The notes under the pieces were generated by a model. The model was not told the DNA's origin. It was given only the letters and a program-made list of their open reading frames with translations, and searched no databases. From assembly GCA_921293015.1 (NCBI GenBank), contig OV121093.1, positions 28,096,622 to 28,160,621 of the forward strand: 64,000 nt of DNA, in the 5' to 3' direction. The stretch is from Phorcus lineatus. Taxonomy: Eukaryota > Mollusca > Gastropoda > Trochida > Trochidae. The translations under genes and the position numbers were made by a program. How positions within the stretch are numbered: position 1 is the stretch's first letter; the number at the start of each line of letters is the position of its first letter. This document shows positions 1 through 9,445 of this stretch, piece by piece.

Positions 1-915
1 GAGTGGAGATATGGGATGGTTACCCCCTAAAGTACGACAATGGGAATATATTGCCAAGTTTTATAAGAAAATGAGTGGAATTTCAAATAACCGTCTGACT
101 AAACGTATATTTAGTTGGGCCGACAGATGTGCTGCGAATAAGAAGAGAAATTGGAACTTTAGAATACATGCTCGGTACAGAGAATTGGGTCTCCAGTGTT
201 TTATTCCATTTGAAAACTCGTTTCATGGCAGCTATATTAGTTCACAAGTACGCCAGGCAGTTTTTACTAGATTCAAAGAAGAATGGTCATCTGCAGTACA
301 GCGCCCTAGCAGTCAGAGAGGAAATGGCGGGAATAAACTCCGAGTCTACAGTACTTTTAAGGACATCTACGAGACAGAACAATACACACGAATTCCAATG
401 TCAAGATCACACAGACGGTCTCTAGCATCATTCAGGTGTGGAGTTGCTCCTATTAGTATAGAGACAGGGCGTTACAGTAATCTACCAGTAAACGAAAGAG
501 TGTGTTTTAATTGTAAAACCTGTGTGGAGGATGAGTGTCATGTTATTTTATATTGTCCACTATATGAGAGTATTCGTCGTGATCTTTTTGAAAAATGTAA
601 TATTTTATGGCAAGATTTTAACAATGCAAATGACTGTGATAGATTAGCCTTTATTCTTGCAAATACTGATTGTGCTATTTTTAGTGCCAAAGCCTGCAAA
701 CTTATTTTAGATACACGTAAATCTATTTTATTTACAGATCGTTCTTAAACTGTACATATTATATGTTATTATATTTATTGTTTTAAGTCTCTCATAACTC
801 CTAATGGAGTGGCTCAAGGTATTTCATGTATATCATGTATTTTTTAAGATGTACTCTATTACTTTTACCATGATTGAGGTGAGACTCAAATAAAATATTT
901 GTCTGTCTGTCTGTC
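1..915 (+). mobile_element. 3' end of a non-LTR retrotransposon (LINE)
   Basis: The reading frame is open from the left window edge to 748. It is followed by a short 3' UTR and a (TGTC)n tail at about 900-915, the usual ending of a LINE with a microsatellite tail. The 5' part, including the polymerase core, lies outside the window. The tail marks the probable element boundary. Confidence 0.8.
2..748 (+). CDS. C-terminal part of a LINE reverse-transcriptase polyprotein (partial)
   Basis: The frame is open before the first ATG (position 11), so that ATG is internal and the true start is left of the window. About 245 residues are visible. The most telling part is near the C-terminus, where VCFNCKTC is followed by ECHVILYCPLY. 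This gives a C-x2-C-x(n)-H-x4-C zinc-knuckle-like motif of the kind found after the reverse transcriptase domain in many invertebrate LINEs. The polymerase box (YxDD) is not in the window. No internal stop was found in this stretch, so the copy may be fairly young, but activity cannot be judged. It is mobile-element coding sequence, not a host gene. Confidence 0.75.
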   Translation, partial: SGDMGWLPPKVRQWEYIAKFYKKMSGISNNRLTKRIFSWADRCAANKKRNWNFRIHARYRELGLQCFIPFENSFHGSYISSQVRQAVFTRFKEEWSSAVQRPSSQRGNGGNKLRVYSTFKDIYETEQYTRIPMSRSHRRSLASFRCGVAPISIETGRYSNLPVNERVCFNCKTCVEDECHVILYCPLYESIRRDLFEKCNILWQDFNNANDCDRLAFILANTDCAIFSAKACKLILDTRKSILFTDRS

Positions 916-1529
916 ATCAAAAGGTAAGTTAAACCAATGTGTATCATGTGTCAGATAAGAAGATTTATGTTATATCTGAATCTGAATCTGGCTCGGTTTA
1001 GTGGACCATAGATTTGTAAAATTGTCCTCGTTTTAGGAGGAACATAAGGCAGGGTCTTCATGAGATCATCATATTTGTCCTTTTGAATGGCTTTGGGCCT
1101 TATATTCCTGAACACGTTCCAAGGAAGGTCGTTTGAGTAATTTTCATTTCCTTCCTAGAGTGACATGATCCCATTCTCCTTGATCAAAATGTGTATTTGA
1201 ATGCAAATCCGCCAGCTGAAAACTTGAACTAACAAATGTCCTTGAATTGTATTTTTTGCTCGCTGTCAGTTATCTTTCTGTTCACAAAATTTTAAATCGT
1301 CACAGACTTAGAATCTTCTCTTTCCATGTTTGTGACATGAAAGGGATTTTTCCGACCTGAATCTCTTATAATTCTAATCCAGTCACTTGGCAGAAAAACT
1401 AAAGAAAGCTAAAAAGAATCTTGATAGACCCTAAGAGTTTTGGAATACTGACCTGTAGGGCGAAACTAACCCGAACTTTTTGGGCCAACTGATTAGCGAT
1501 GTGTCTGGTGGAAGCAAAATCAAGTTTTT
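916..1529. other. Intergenic, no gene recognised
   Basis: Unique-looking AT-rich DNA between the first LINE tail and the Tc1-like relic. I see no open frame of note, no tandem repeat and no match to repeats elsewhere in the window. Confidence 0.5.
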
Positions 1530-1610
1530 TCCGAAAAGAACACTATCTCTACAGTGAAACATGGAGTGGCTGAGTCATTTTATATTGCTGGAAATCTACA
1601 TCTTAAATCA

Positions 1611-2105
1611 GGTACAGAGGAATCTGCAATAACTCTTGTACTCTCTCTCGTCTTGACTAAACTGGACTATTGCAACTCTTTGCTGACAGGTGCTACAAAA
1701 ACACAGTTAAACCGATTACAGCGAGTCCAAAATGCAGCAGCCCGAATTGTCTCACGCTCTAAGAAGTATGAACACATAAAACCTATCCTTGAGTCTCTCC
1801 ACTGGTTGCCGATTGAACAGAGAATCCAGTACAAACTCCTGTGCACTGTTTACCGATGTCTCTCAGGCACTGCACCAGCATACCTGTGTAACCTTGTCAC
1901 TCCATACCTCCCTACTCGTTCACTGCGGTCTAAAGATAAGAATTTCCTGGTGGTCCGAACATCTCTTCACGGCCGGCGATCATTCTCTTATGCCGCTGCA
2001 ACAGCGTGGAATTCCGCACCACAGTATCTTCGACAATGTGACAATCTTGCTTCTTTCAAATCCCAGCTCAAGACTCATCTCTTTAGACTGGCCTATTCTC
2101 AGTGA
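1611..2105 (+). pseudogene. CR1/L2-like LINE reverse transcriptase, C-terminal fragment
   Basis: About 160 residues match the very common C-terminal block of CR1/Jockey-group reverse transcriptases. Recognisable pieces are LDYCNSLL, LQRVQNAAARIV, LHWLPIEQRIQYKLL and, near the end, AWNSAP with FKSQLKTHLFRLAY. The frame ends at a TGA (2103-2105), followed by about 70 bases and an (ATT)n tail, as expected for a 5'-truncated copy that kept its true 3' end. The frame is open upstream to 1554, but residues before about 1611 do not look like reverse transcriptase and may belong to the disrupted Tc1-like element. It lacks the catalytic core and cannot be active. Confidence 0.8.
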
Positions 2106-2224
2106 CTTCCTATGCTTTCTCTTTGTGCACTTTGAGCATGTCTTTTGACATGGATACATGCGCCTAACAAATTGTCTATTATTATTATTATTATTATTAT
2201 TATGGATTCAATCAATTACCAGGT

Positions 2225-2311
2225 AATACTAGACAATTCTTATGGATAACAACAGAAACGTTGTGACATATCAAATAAAGAAGTTGTTATCCTTAAGAAT
2301 TGTCTAGTATT
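2225..2311. repeat. Imperfect inverted repeat (29-bp arms)
   Basis: Bases 2225-2253 are the reverse complement of 2283-2311 with one mismatch in 29, separated by 29 bases. The left arm directly follows a Tc1-like YQVIL reading (from 2202), and a similar KYQVVLH reading occurs again near 2348. The hairpin therefore appears to have formed by inverted duplication within the transposon relic rather than being a terminator or RNA gene. Confidence 0.75.
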
Positions 2312-2339
2312 ATTACACCAACTTCTAAATGCCTTTGAA

Positions 2340-2725
2340 GAATTTAAATACCAGGTAGTTCTACATGAAATGTCTTGCCATCAGTGAAGAAACTTTTACT
2401 TGGACGCCGATAGACCTTTCGACAGGACAACGATCCCAAACATACTTCTTAATATACCAAGGCTTGGTTTTAGAAAAGATACTGGAGCGTTTTGGAGTGG
2501 CCATCACAGTCCTCAGATCTGAATCCTATCGAAAATCTTTGGTGGGATTTAAACAAAGCCTTCGGAACGCATAGACCATCAAACCTAGCACAGTTTGAAG
2601 CCATTGCACACGAGGAAGGGGCCAAGATTCCAAAATAACGCTACAGGAAAATTGTATCTGGGTATTCATCTTGTCTTCAACAGGTTGTGATAGCCACAGG
2701 AGCATCTAAAAAAATTAGTGAATGA
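2340..2725 (+). pseudogene. Tc1-like transposase, C-terminal pseudogene
   Basis: From 2423 to the TGA at 2723-2725, one frame of 101 codons reads a Tc1 transposase tail. QDNDPKHTS comes first and a stop follows at once, then YTKAWF, another stop, EWPSQSSDLNPIENLWWDLN, and finally a region resembling the C-terminal helix. At least three in-frame stops break it. The 5' part (from about 2346, KYQVVLHE) is in a different frame, so there is also a frameshift. The spacing of DND to the IENLW glutamate fits a Tc1-type DD34E core. It is clearly dead and is old mobile DNA. Confidence 0.8.
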
Positions 2726-2730
2726 ACTTT

Positions 2731-3354
2731 CCTAAATTGGTTGAATAATTTTGATCTGATGAATTCATGGAAATGAAAATTTTGTTTAACTCTTCAATAT
2801 ATCTTTGATATTTTTGTTAATTAATTTATTATATTAAGAACAGTGAAGTACAAAGATGCAGCATGTTGATGATTGTTAGCAATAGTGTTATATATAATAA
2901 ATAAGTTGTCACTTTAGATGAAAAAAGCTTATATTAATTCAAGCCTGTGAGATTAAACATCCAAAATTATTATAGAGCTGCTGTCAATCTTTTCTTATTC
3001 ACCTTTTTGAATATTTTGATACTAAAATAATTTTATGAACGTCTAAACTCAACTTATGTGGAAAATCAATCATGAATCATGCAACGTTTAAGGACAAATG
3101 CAGATTATCTAATAATAGTGGCAGAATATTGATTTGTAGTGCGTTGATGTGAAATACAGTGAAAAGTGCACATATCTTTCCTTCAGGTCCAGGACTCTTG
3201 TCGTTTTGCTTTAATGTTTATATCAATTCATTAATGCTTTGCTCCCCTTTTAGGTTAAAGGCCTCGTCATTAGAAAACCTGGCAATGTGTGTGTCTGAAA
3301 AATACTCCTAAGATGAAGATTGAACAATATTTATTATGTTTCTTTCCCATCTCC
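2731..3354. other. Intergenic AT-rich DNA
   Basis: No open frame, RNA gene or repeat recognised. It separates the transposon relic from the decayed PAN-type gene fragment, whose 5' half may be dispersed here beyond recognition. Confidence 0.4.
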
Positions 3355-3635
3355 ATCCATTTTGCATTAGATCTTAATAATTGCACTCTCTTTTGGACAT
3401 GTTTGAAGCAATGTTTTTTGACTATGTATGTTAAATTTGTCACCCTGAAGACACCGTGCCAAATCACTGCTCGATCTATAGTCGTCTTATGTGTCAGCAC
3501 ATTTGAGGACTTGAGGATACATGCTTGGATATCCAAAGAGAAAGAGATGGTGCAAATTGGATCAGAGAGAAAAATGAAAAAAATATGTAATAGGCGTTTT
3601 GATGAAATGCTGTTAAATAGGCACTCTGAAAGTTG
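3355..3635 (+). pseudogene. Decayed fragment of the PAN/propeller secreted-protein gene at 43.8 kb
   Basis: An open stretch reads DLNNCTLFWT at about 3370, matching DVDNDILFWT of the intact gene (about 44,553). Further on, LKTPCQITARS and CVSTFEDLRIHAWI match MKTPKTFSHISARS and VSTFEDVRIYSWL in the same order and spacing. DNA similarity continues into the next ~50 bases (ggatcagagag against ggatcacaggtagag). The N-terminal signal peptide and PAN-type cysteines are missing and no proper start exists. It is best read as a truncated, decayed paralogue. The open frame is accidental survival, not evidence of function. Confidence 0.7.
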
Positions 3636-5064
3636 ATCGAGCCATTTATACTGTATTTATTATGTAATCATATCGAGACAGTTTGCTGAATCTTGCTATA
3701 AAGTTTTTTCTCAGATTTTCATTTTGGTAAGGTGATAGTAAGAAATTAGAAAGTAACGGTTCTGATCGCAAACCGGACAATGGCTTGTGTCAATAGGTCA
3801 AAGGTAAGTTTGAACTTAACAAAAGCAAATACAGTAAGCAGTCAACAGTGTTTACATGAAATTTAAGTAGTATTGATTTGAAATTCAAATTAGCGAATTG
3901 ACACATTTGACCAGTTCATCCAACAGCTACACAACTCTGCATAAACTGCATATGTTTTAAGTGCTTTTAGAGCTATCACGTACAACATTGAATAAACGAA
4001 GGAATTAATTTAGATTGATGTTTTTCATATCTTTAAAACTTCAGTGACATGTATGTATAGTATATGTTCATTTAATTAATCTAAATTGCTCACCAAGTTG
4101 GTTTTAGAATAAATGAACAGGATTGATCTTCTTTAACGATAAAATTCTGGAATATTTCAAACGCAATTCTAAATCAAATTCTAAGTCTAAAGACTAAAGA
4201 CTGCTATTCAAAAATACAAAAAGACAAAACAAAAGCTAATGCCTGTTTCAAATGATGACAGGTTACTAAACACGCTAATAGGTACACAAACATACAATAT
4301 AAAAAAATCATTTATAAATATTTAGTATTTGCTATCAAAACCAGTTAAATACATGAAGAATCTTGAATTAATGTTTAAGTTACTCTCATTAAGGTCATAA
4401 CATTTTCAACTGTCACAACAACACAAAGGCGAGTTAGGCTAATGAATATTTCACCAAAACATGTTTTGAGCCTTTTAAAGATAGTATAATTTCGCACTTT
4501 GAAGTTCACACATAATCCTGAAAGTTGATTGTTTGGGAACCCTGTCATGTGATCTGCATTTTTGATATTATTAATTAAAAAACGTTCATATTTGTGCGAA
4601 CAGTTTCTAGCCGATCCAGGTCGTGTGATGATTTACCAGAATTACTTTCTCGGTTCCCACATTGCATCTAGCAACGAATTTATATAAAATCTGACATACC
4701 ATATTCCTCTTTCTTTTTTCAATGAAATGAAAAGAAAAAGTTGAATTTAATCCTTTGCTAAATTCAAGATTTTTCATACATGTAAATCTTAAATAAGCTT
4801 TGCTTCAGGTGTTTTATGGTTTTGCAAAATAAACTTCAAATTACGATCACACTAGGGAACGATAGCATACCAAACCTTACTAAACACTCACATTGTATCC
4901 ATACTTGATAAGGGAGAGGCGAATACACAGTCATTATAATCACAACCTCACTTAAACAAATGTCTTTTACATTTTTTGGCGAAAAGACGCAAACAAATGA
5001 CAGTTCTTTGCGGCTGCCATGAATGTGTATTCAAACAGGTCAGTTGGACAAAGTAGATACACAC
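3636..5064. other. Intergenic AT-rich DNA with one dispersed-repeat core
   Basis: Mostly unremarkable AT-rich sequence. At 3764-3783 it holds one copy of the repeated core GATCGMAAACCGGACAATG, which recurs six more times in the window. No gene is supported. Confidence 0.5.
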
Positions 5065-6646
5065 CTAACCAAATCTGTATTTGTGTAAACCCTTGTTACA
5101 CAATGTAACACACAGCTTATCTCCATCAAAACATAAACCAGTAGGAGACTGTAAACCATCTTTTGCAGTCAGAATGTCTCTCACAAACTCTCCGGTATGA
5201 GAGAGATGAATCACTTTGTGTGTGTCACAATCAGATACAAAAATGTCTCCTGTAATGGTGGATGTGATTCCACGAGGATCTTTAAGAGCTCTGTCTCTAG
5301 TAGGTGTGTATGTGAATACAATGTCACCAGACCATGTCAGACAGATGACAGACTTCAGACCATTGTCTGACACCAGGATAGTGCCTTGTCTGGTTACATG
5401 TATGTAGTGAGGATTAATGAAGCTCTTTCCTATGGCAGGAAGTGTTGTGAAGGTCTTCAAGATGGTTCCCTTCATATCAATCAGATCCACAGAGGGTGGA
5501 TTATTAGAACCTGCTACCAGTGTTGACTGATCCAGAGTAGACAGACCACAGTACTTCTTACTTGTATGTATTGTAGACAGGAGTTCCAGGTCAGGAGTCA
5601 CAGCAACTGTGATGATATGTTGAGAGTCAGGAAACGACACAGCTACCTTGCCTTCACTGATAACTGTTAAACATCGGGGACTGTCAGTCACTTTGAGTAC
5701 ACTCGAACCAGACTGTCCGTTTTTAGTGTAAAATGATTTCAGACATTGAAAGTAAAAATCAGAAATAAGTGTAACTTCTGTTCCTGCTACTTTTAAGACC
5801 AAACTATCTTTCACATTGCAAATGTTTCGCACATGAAGTTTTGCGTTAATAGCTTGATCTAATACAGGGGCTGCGGTCAGATCAAGGTTAATATGTTGAA
5901 ACGCCACGTCCATCATTCTTATTTCCTTCTTAAGGTTTTCAAGGTTATGTTTAAAGCATTGACCAATAATTGTGTGCTTCTTTTTCACCCTAGTGACGTC
6001 AGCTCCTGATCCAGACGACAGATACCTATCAAATCCTCCAACTCCAGGGCCAGCTGGATGGACTTAGACTGCTGCTGGTACAGCTGTAGATCCATATGTT
6101 TTGTTTTCATCATCGAACTGAACTGCTCCTTGTCTTGTTCTGTTTGATCCTTTACCTTCTTAATCAGCTGATCTTCCTTCTGTTTCAGTGTATCAATAGC
6201 TTCCTTTATGGTTTTCCTTATTTCTGATTCTAGCACAGACCTATCATTCAACACGATTTTTCTTTGCATAATAATAGGTGCAATCTCGCGATTGGTCACA
6301 TCGATTTTCTTTGCAAGATTTTGTTGACTTTCCTGAAGTGCGGATGCTACTATTGTCAGCTGAGCCTTGATTGTGATGACCTCTTCACATGTTCTATGAG
6401 CAATACTGCAACACACGAAACACAAGGGTCTGTGACAGTCTTTGCAGAATAATTCCATGTTCTTCTCATGTTCATTGCAGATAAACTTCTTCTTTACGAA
6501 AGGTGGTACTCCTGAATATTTCACAACTTCATGTTTCCTTGAGATGGGCATCCTACTGTGTTGCTTCAGACATCCGTCACAAAACAAAACCTCACATTCA
6601 GAGCACCAGTGTGAAGCTGGAGTTGTCTTCCCTTCTTCTCTGCACA
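5065..6646 (-). pseudogene. TRIM copy 1, exon 2 (B-boxes, coiled coil, NHL-like propeller), frameshifted
   Basis: This is the paralogue of the exon 2 sequences at 22,998-24,640 and 58,746-60,385. It reads B-box 1 (HWCSECEVLFCDGC), B-box 2 (CNEH, CKDC, CFVCC), a coiled coil, and a propeller ending KYRFG. Two lesions are visible. First, at about 6030 the coding for EAQLFEMY is reduced from 24 to 11 nt, a net 13-nt loss that shifts the frame. The upstream frame stops at 5985-5987 and the propeller continues in another frame. Second, the intron acceptor is displaced: where the paralogues have AG, this copy has TT, and the nearest AG (6667-6668) is out of phase. An AG at 6647-6648 would restore phase but delete the first B-box 1 cysteine. 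It is probably a pseudogene; assembly error is the alternative for the frameshift. Confidence 0.75.
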
Positions 6647-6916
6647 CTGAGCAATGGTCAATAAAACTAGCATGATAGTTATGTAATCAATTAGGAAAAC
6701 CTTAAAATTAGCATTATATTTTAAAAAATCAATAAAGAAAACATAAATATGACATAACAAACGTTTACTGGCATTGAGATTGTCAAGGTACTTTGGCTGT
6801 GGCAACTACTGTTTAATTATCTGCATAAAATGTTGATTAGTTGATTAGCCACAAAATAGTTACTTATTCATAGCATGAAAATTGACTTGACTTATCCAGA
6901 AAGCAACTATTGGCAC

Positions 6917-7199
6917 CTTTTGGAATTGAGTCCATGAGTCCGGTTAGAAGCAGTGATGGTTTCAGCTGCCCCGCCCACTCTTCCACAGATCTGTCAGGGT
7001 GAGGTACTGGGGTCTCTTGTCTACATGTGGGACAGGGTATGGACTTGTTTCTCACAGCTTCTGCTTTAGTCTGTAGATATTTGCCCAGACAGTTCTCACA
7101 GAAGGAATGCTGACATGTAAGGGTTACTGGTCGCTGATACACTTCCATACACACACTACAAGTAAGGAAGTCGTCCTGAAGCTTGCCTGCTGTCGCCAT
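6917..7199 (-). pseudogene. TRIM copy 1, exon 1 (RING finger), itself intact
   Basis: The 283-nt exon starts at the ATG at 7199 (reading MATAGKLQDDFLTC) and ends in phase 1 before a GT donor at 6916-6915. It encodes a complete C3HC4 RING: C14, C17, C29, H31, C34, C37, C56 and C59. The same start, length and phase occur in copies 2 and 3. An AG preceded by a T-run lies at 7214-7215, 14 nt upstream of the ATG, so the exon also carries a short 5' UTR. The exon is healthy, but the downstream exon is frameshifted, so the best possible product is a RING protein or a RING/B-box truncation. Confidence 0.75.
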
Positions 7200-8210
7200 T
7201 TTGTATCGGAGATCTGTAAAAATTGACAAATGAAATGTCACATTTAAGTGAGAATTTACAAAAATGATGCTCAGTTTCTTTAAATTCAATTTTCAATGAC
7301 TAAGCTTTGTCATGTAAATAATAAATCTAAACTGAATGAATAGATATGCCCAGACACCATCCGAGTGTGATTTGAAACAACAACAGATAATAAACAGGGT
7401 TTAAAAAAAAAACTTTTTTAAGGGCCCTAAAAGTAAGCTAAATACGATGATTGTGTTTAAATTGAACTCTCTGATGGTTTTAAAATCTATATCGACCATT
7501 GTTTTATGATTTCAAAAAATATTTTGCCCCTAAAATTGAAGTTCAAGCAAATACAAGCAAAACCAGCACCTACTGCTTATGTTTCTTGAATCAAAACGCT
7601 GATAACCCTTCCATACTGTTGATAAGAAGAGAACAGCTTATATGATACATGGCTAATTAGAAACATAATTTAACATTGAACATCGCATCATTGGCGTTAC
7701 ATACGAAGAAAGCTTATTTGAGACAAATCGGTAGATATTAGCAAATAATGTTTTAGCTTGTATATTTTGATACATCTGCAAAGGACACTCATACATACCC
7801 TCAACTAACCGACAAAGGCTGTGCACTTGTTATATAAAATGTTCAGACTCAAATAGATAAAAACAGGCTTTAATCATTTCAGTGCTAAAAATCCTGCCTG
7901 ATGTATTATTTGTATAGCAAATATCCATAGATCAGATCAAATCATCATTTAGCCTGGAAAATTGTAGAATAAATAAATAACAGTTTGATTTTACTGGGGG
8001 TTGTAATCAAAGTGTGAATGTGCAGAGTGAACACAGCGCAATGTATGTAGGCCCAGGTACAAAATCATTTTTCTTTCCAAAATGGTGAATAACTTTTATT
8101 TCGTCATGACAGCATCGAAAATCTTAGAATAGAAAATTACCAACATCACGCACTACCATTTTCTGAATTGTAGTATCTTGCATAACGAAAATGAGGAGAG
8201 ATACCCACTC

Positions 8211-8420
8211 TTAAAGGGCCACAGAGTACGTTGTTGGAGTCAAGTATGTCAAACTTCATTAACGCTGTTATTTAATCGAGAAGTATCGGTTGTTTCAGGA
8301 AAACGGTATCCCAATGCTTATAAGTTCAATAAAGTGACAATAGACCGGTTCGTGTTGTGATTTGTGATCGAAAACCGGACAGTACCATGCGCCAATGGTT
8401 CAAACATAATTTTCGGAAAC
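8211..8420 (+). repeat. Dispersed repeat with GATCGAAAACCGGACA core (in TRIM copy 1 intron)
   Basis: The stretch begins near 'taaagggccacagagta' and runs through the CpG-containing core at 8366-8383. The same core is at 3764 and 45,411 (+), 12,504, 48,788 and 56,892 (-), and 62,347 (+, the duplicated partner of this copy). Flanking bases also align loosely over 100 bases or more in several copies, so this looks like an old non-coding repeat family rather than a protein-binding site alone. Confidence 0.55.
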
Positions 8421-9021
8421 AAATTTTAGCAGACACAAAGACAAACATTGGTTATCAGTGTTAAGTAGGTTAATTAACTAATATACACGTTAAATTGGCA
8501 CATATTGCGAATCTTTAACAGTTTTCCCATTATCACTGAAATCAAGAAAATATCATAATTTGGGCATTTTAGAGATAAAAATGCAAGTTTAGGGTAGTAA
8601 TTTCAAACTAGCTCAGTAACCTAAGTATTTTGGCTCTCACTAAAGTCATATTGAAAACCTTGAAACATACTCTGTGTCACTCGAATAGACACCCGTGTAG
8701 ACCCTCAACAACATTTTATTTCTTTTCATTCTGAATAGGGTAGCTGACATTCCGCCATATCTATGCTAACAATGCAGAAAAATTGTATCTAGTTACATGA
8801 AACCCTCTCAATATGATAAACCTACGTTATTTGTTTGTCTCAACGAAGGTCTGTTTATCATTGTAAAGGTTTTTAGTTAAACCGAAAGTGAAAATAGAAA
8901 CTTGCGACTACAGTAGAGTATTCATGTATTTAACTGATTTGTAGATGTTTGTTGCATTTCATAAGTATGCTATTAAAACGTCAGATATTTATACTGATAA
9001 GAAACAAATAAACGATCGTAC

Positions 9022-9160
9022 CTTAAGACAGGATGTGTCTGAACTACGAGTTGTTCTCAGCACACACTGTGTACCTCTCCATGACTGTCACTTCCCTCTC
9101 GCCCGTCTCGATTGTCAAGCTTGCTGCTGGGCTGGTCACGTGACTGTCTGTGTGTGGCCC
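9022..9160 (-). promoter_or_regulatory. Predicted non-coding first exon and promoter of TRIM copy 1
   Basis: On the minus strand, the bases just before CTTAAG|GTACG (donor at 9021-9020) are strongly conserved in the right duplicate, where the donor is GTAAG|GTACG at 63,010. Paired with the acceptor at 7214-7215 this gives a 5'-UTR intron of about 1.8 kb. A GTCACGTGAC E-box palindrome lies at 9134-9144, where a core promoter would be expected. The corresponding site in copy 3 is destroyed. The exon call rests on splice-site logic and conservation only. Confidence 0.4.
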
Positions 9161-9445
9161 TGAATGAGAGTAAAGTGTAAAATATTCATGACAAGTTCAT
9201 ATGCGTTTGTAGTTATCACACTGTTAATTTGATTTGTATTAGTTATTAAATAAAATATCATCAATCATTCGACACCTATTTTAACCCTAACTTTCTTTTA
9301 TGCAATTTTAGATTGATTTCGATACACAAGTAAACATAAAGTGTTGTTCTTATCGAGATAAGTTATAGTACGATATACGTACGTGAAGTGTCAATTATAC
9401 AGAGTAAGCAATTCTAAAAACTCTTATTCACAGTTTTAGCTAAAG

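Larger units (their letters stand above)
1530..2730 (+). mobile_element. Tc1/mariner relic with a LINE 3' end nested inside
   Basis: At about 1551-1565 the frame reads VKHG, resembling the conserved TVKHGGG box of Tc1 transposases. From 2423 the same family resumes with QDNDPKHTS and later SSDLNPIENLWWDLN, which carry the second and third acidic residues of the DDE/D catalytic triad. Between them sits an unrelated CR1-like LINE 3' fragment ending in an (ATT)n tail at about 2177-2203. The order Tc1 / LINE / Tc1 suggests the LINE inserted into an older transposon. The left half is short, so the nesting is less certain than the two element identities. Confidence 0.6.
5060..9445. repeat. Segmental duplication, left copy (matches about 58,741-63,965)
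   Basis: The TRIM exons, the ~1.8-kb upstream intron and the flank to about 9445 align collinearly with 58.74-63.97 kb. The stretch 7680-8480 is near-identical to 61,640-62,440. Similarity starts abruptly at the TRIM stop codon (ctaaccaaat) on the left. The right copy carries two extra blocks, about 61,085-61,405 and about 63,180-63,790. This is one duplication event larger than the gene itself. Confidence 0.85.

Noticed and set aside
1789-2148. 119-codon open frame overlapping the LINE fragment
   Set aside because: Out-of-frame shadow of the reverse transcriptase fragment.
8178-8360. 60-codon open frame, conserved at 62,159-62,341
   Set aside because: Conservation comes from the recent segmental duplication. 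It lies antisense in a predicted intron, lacks a proper start, and its few differences mostly change amino acids.
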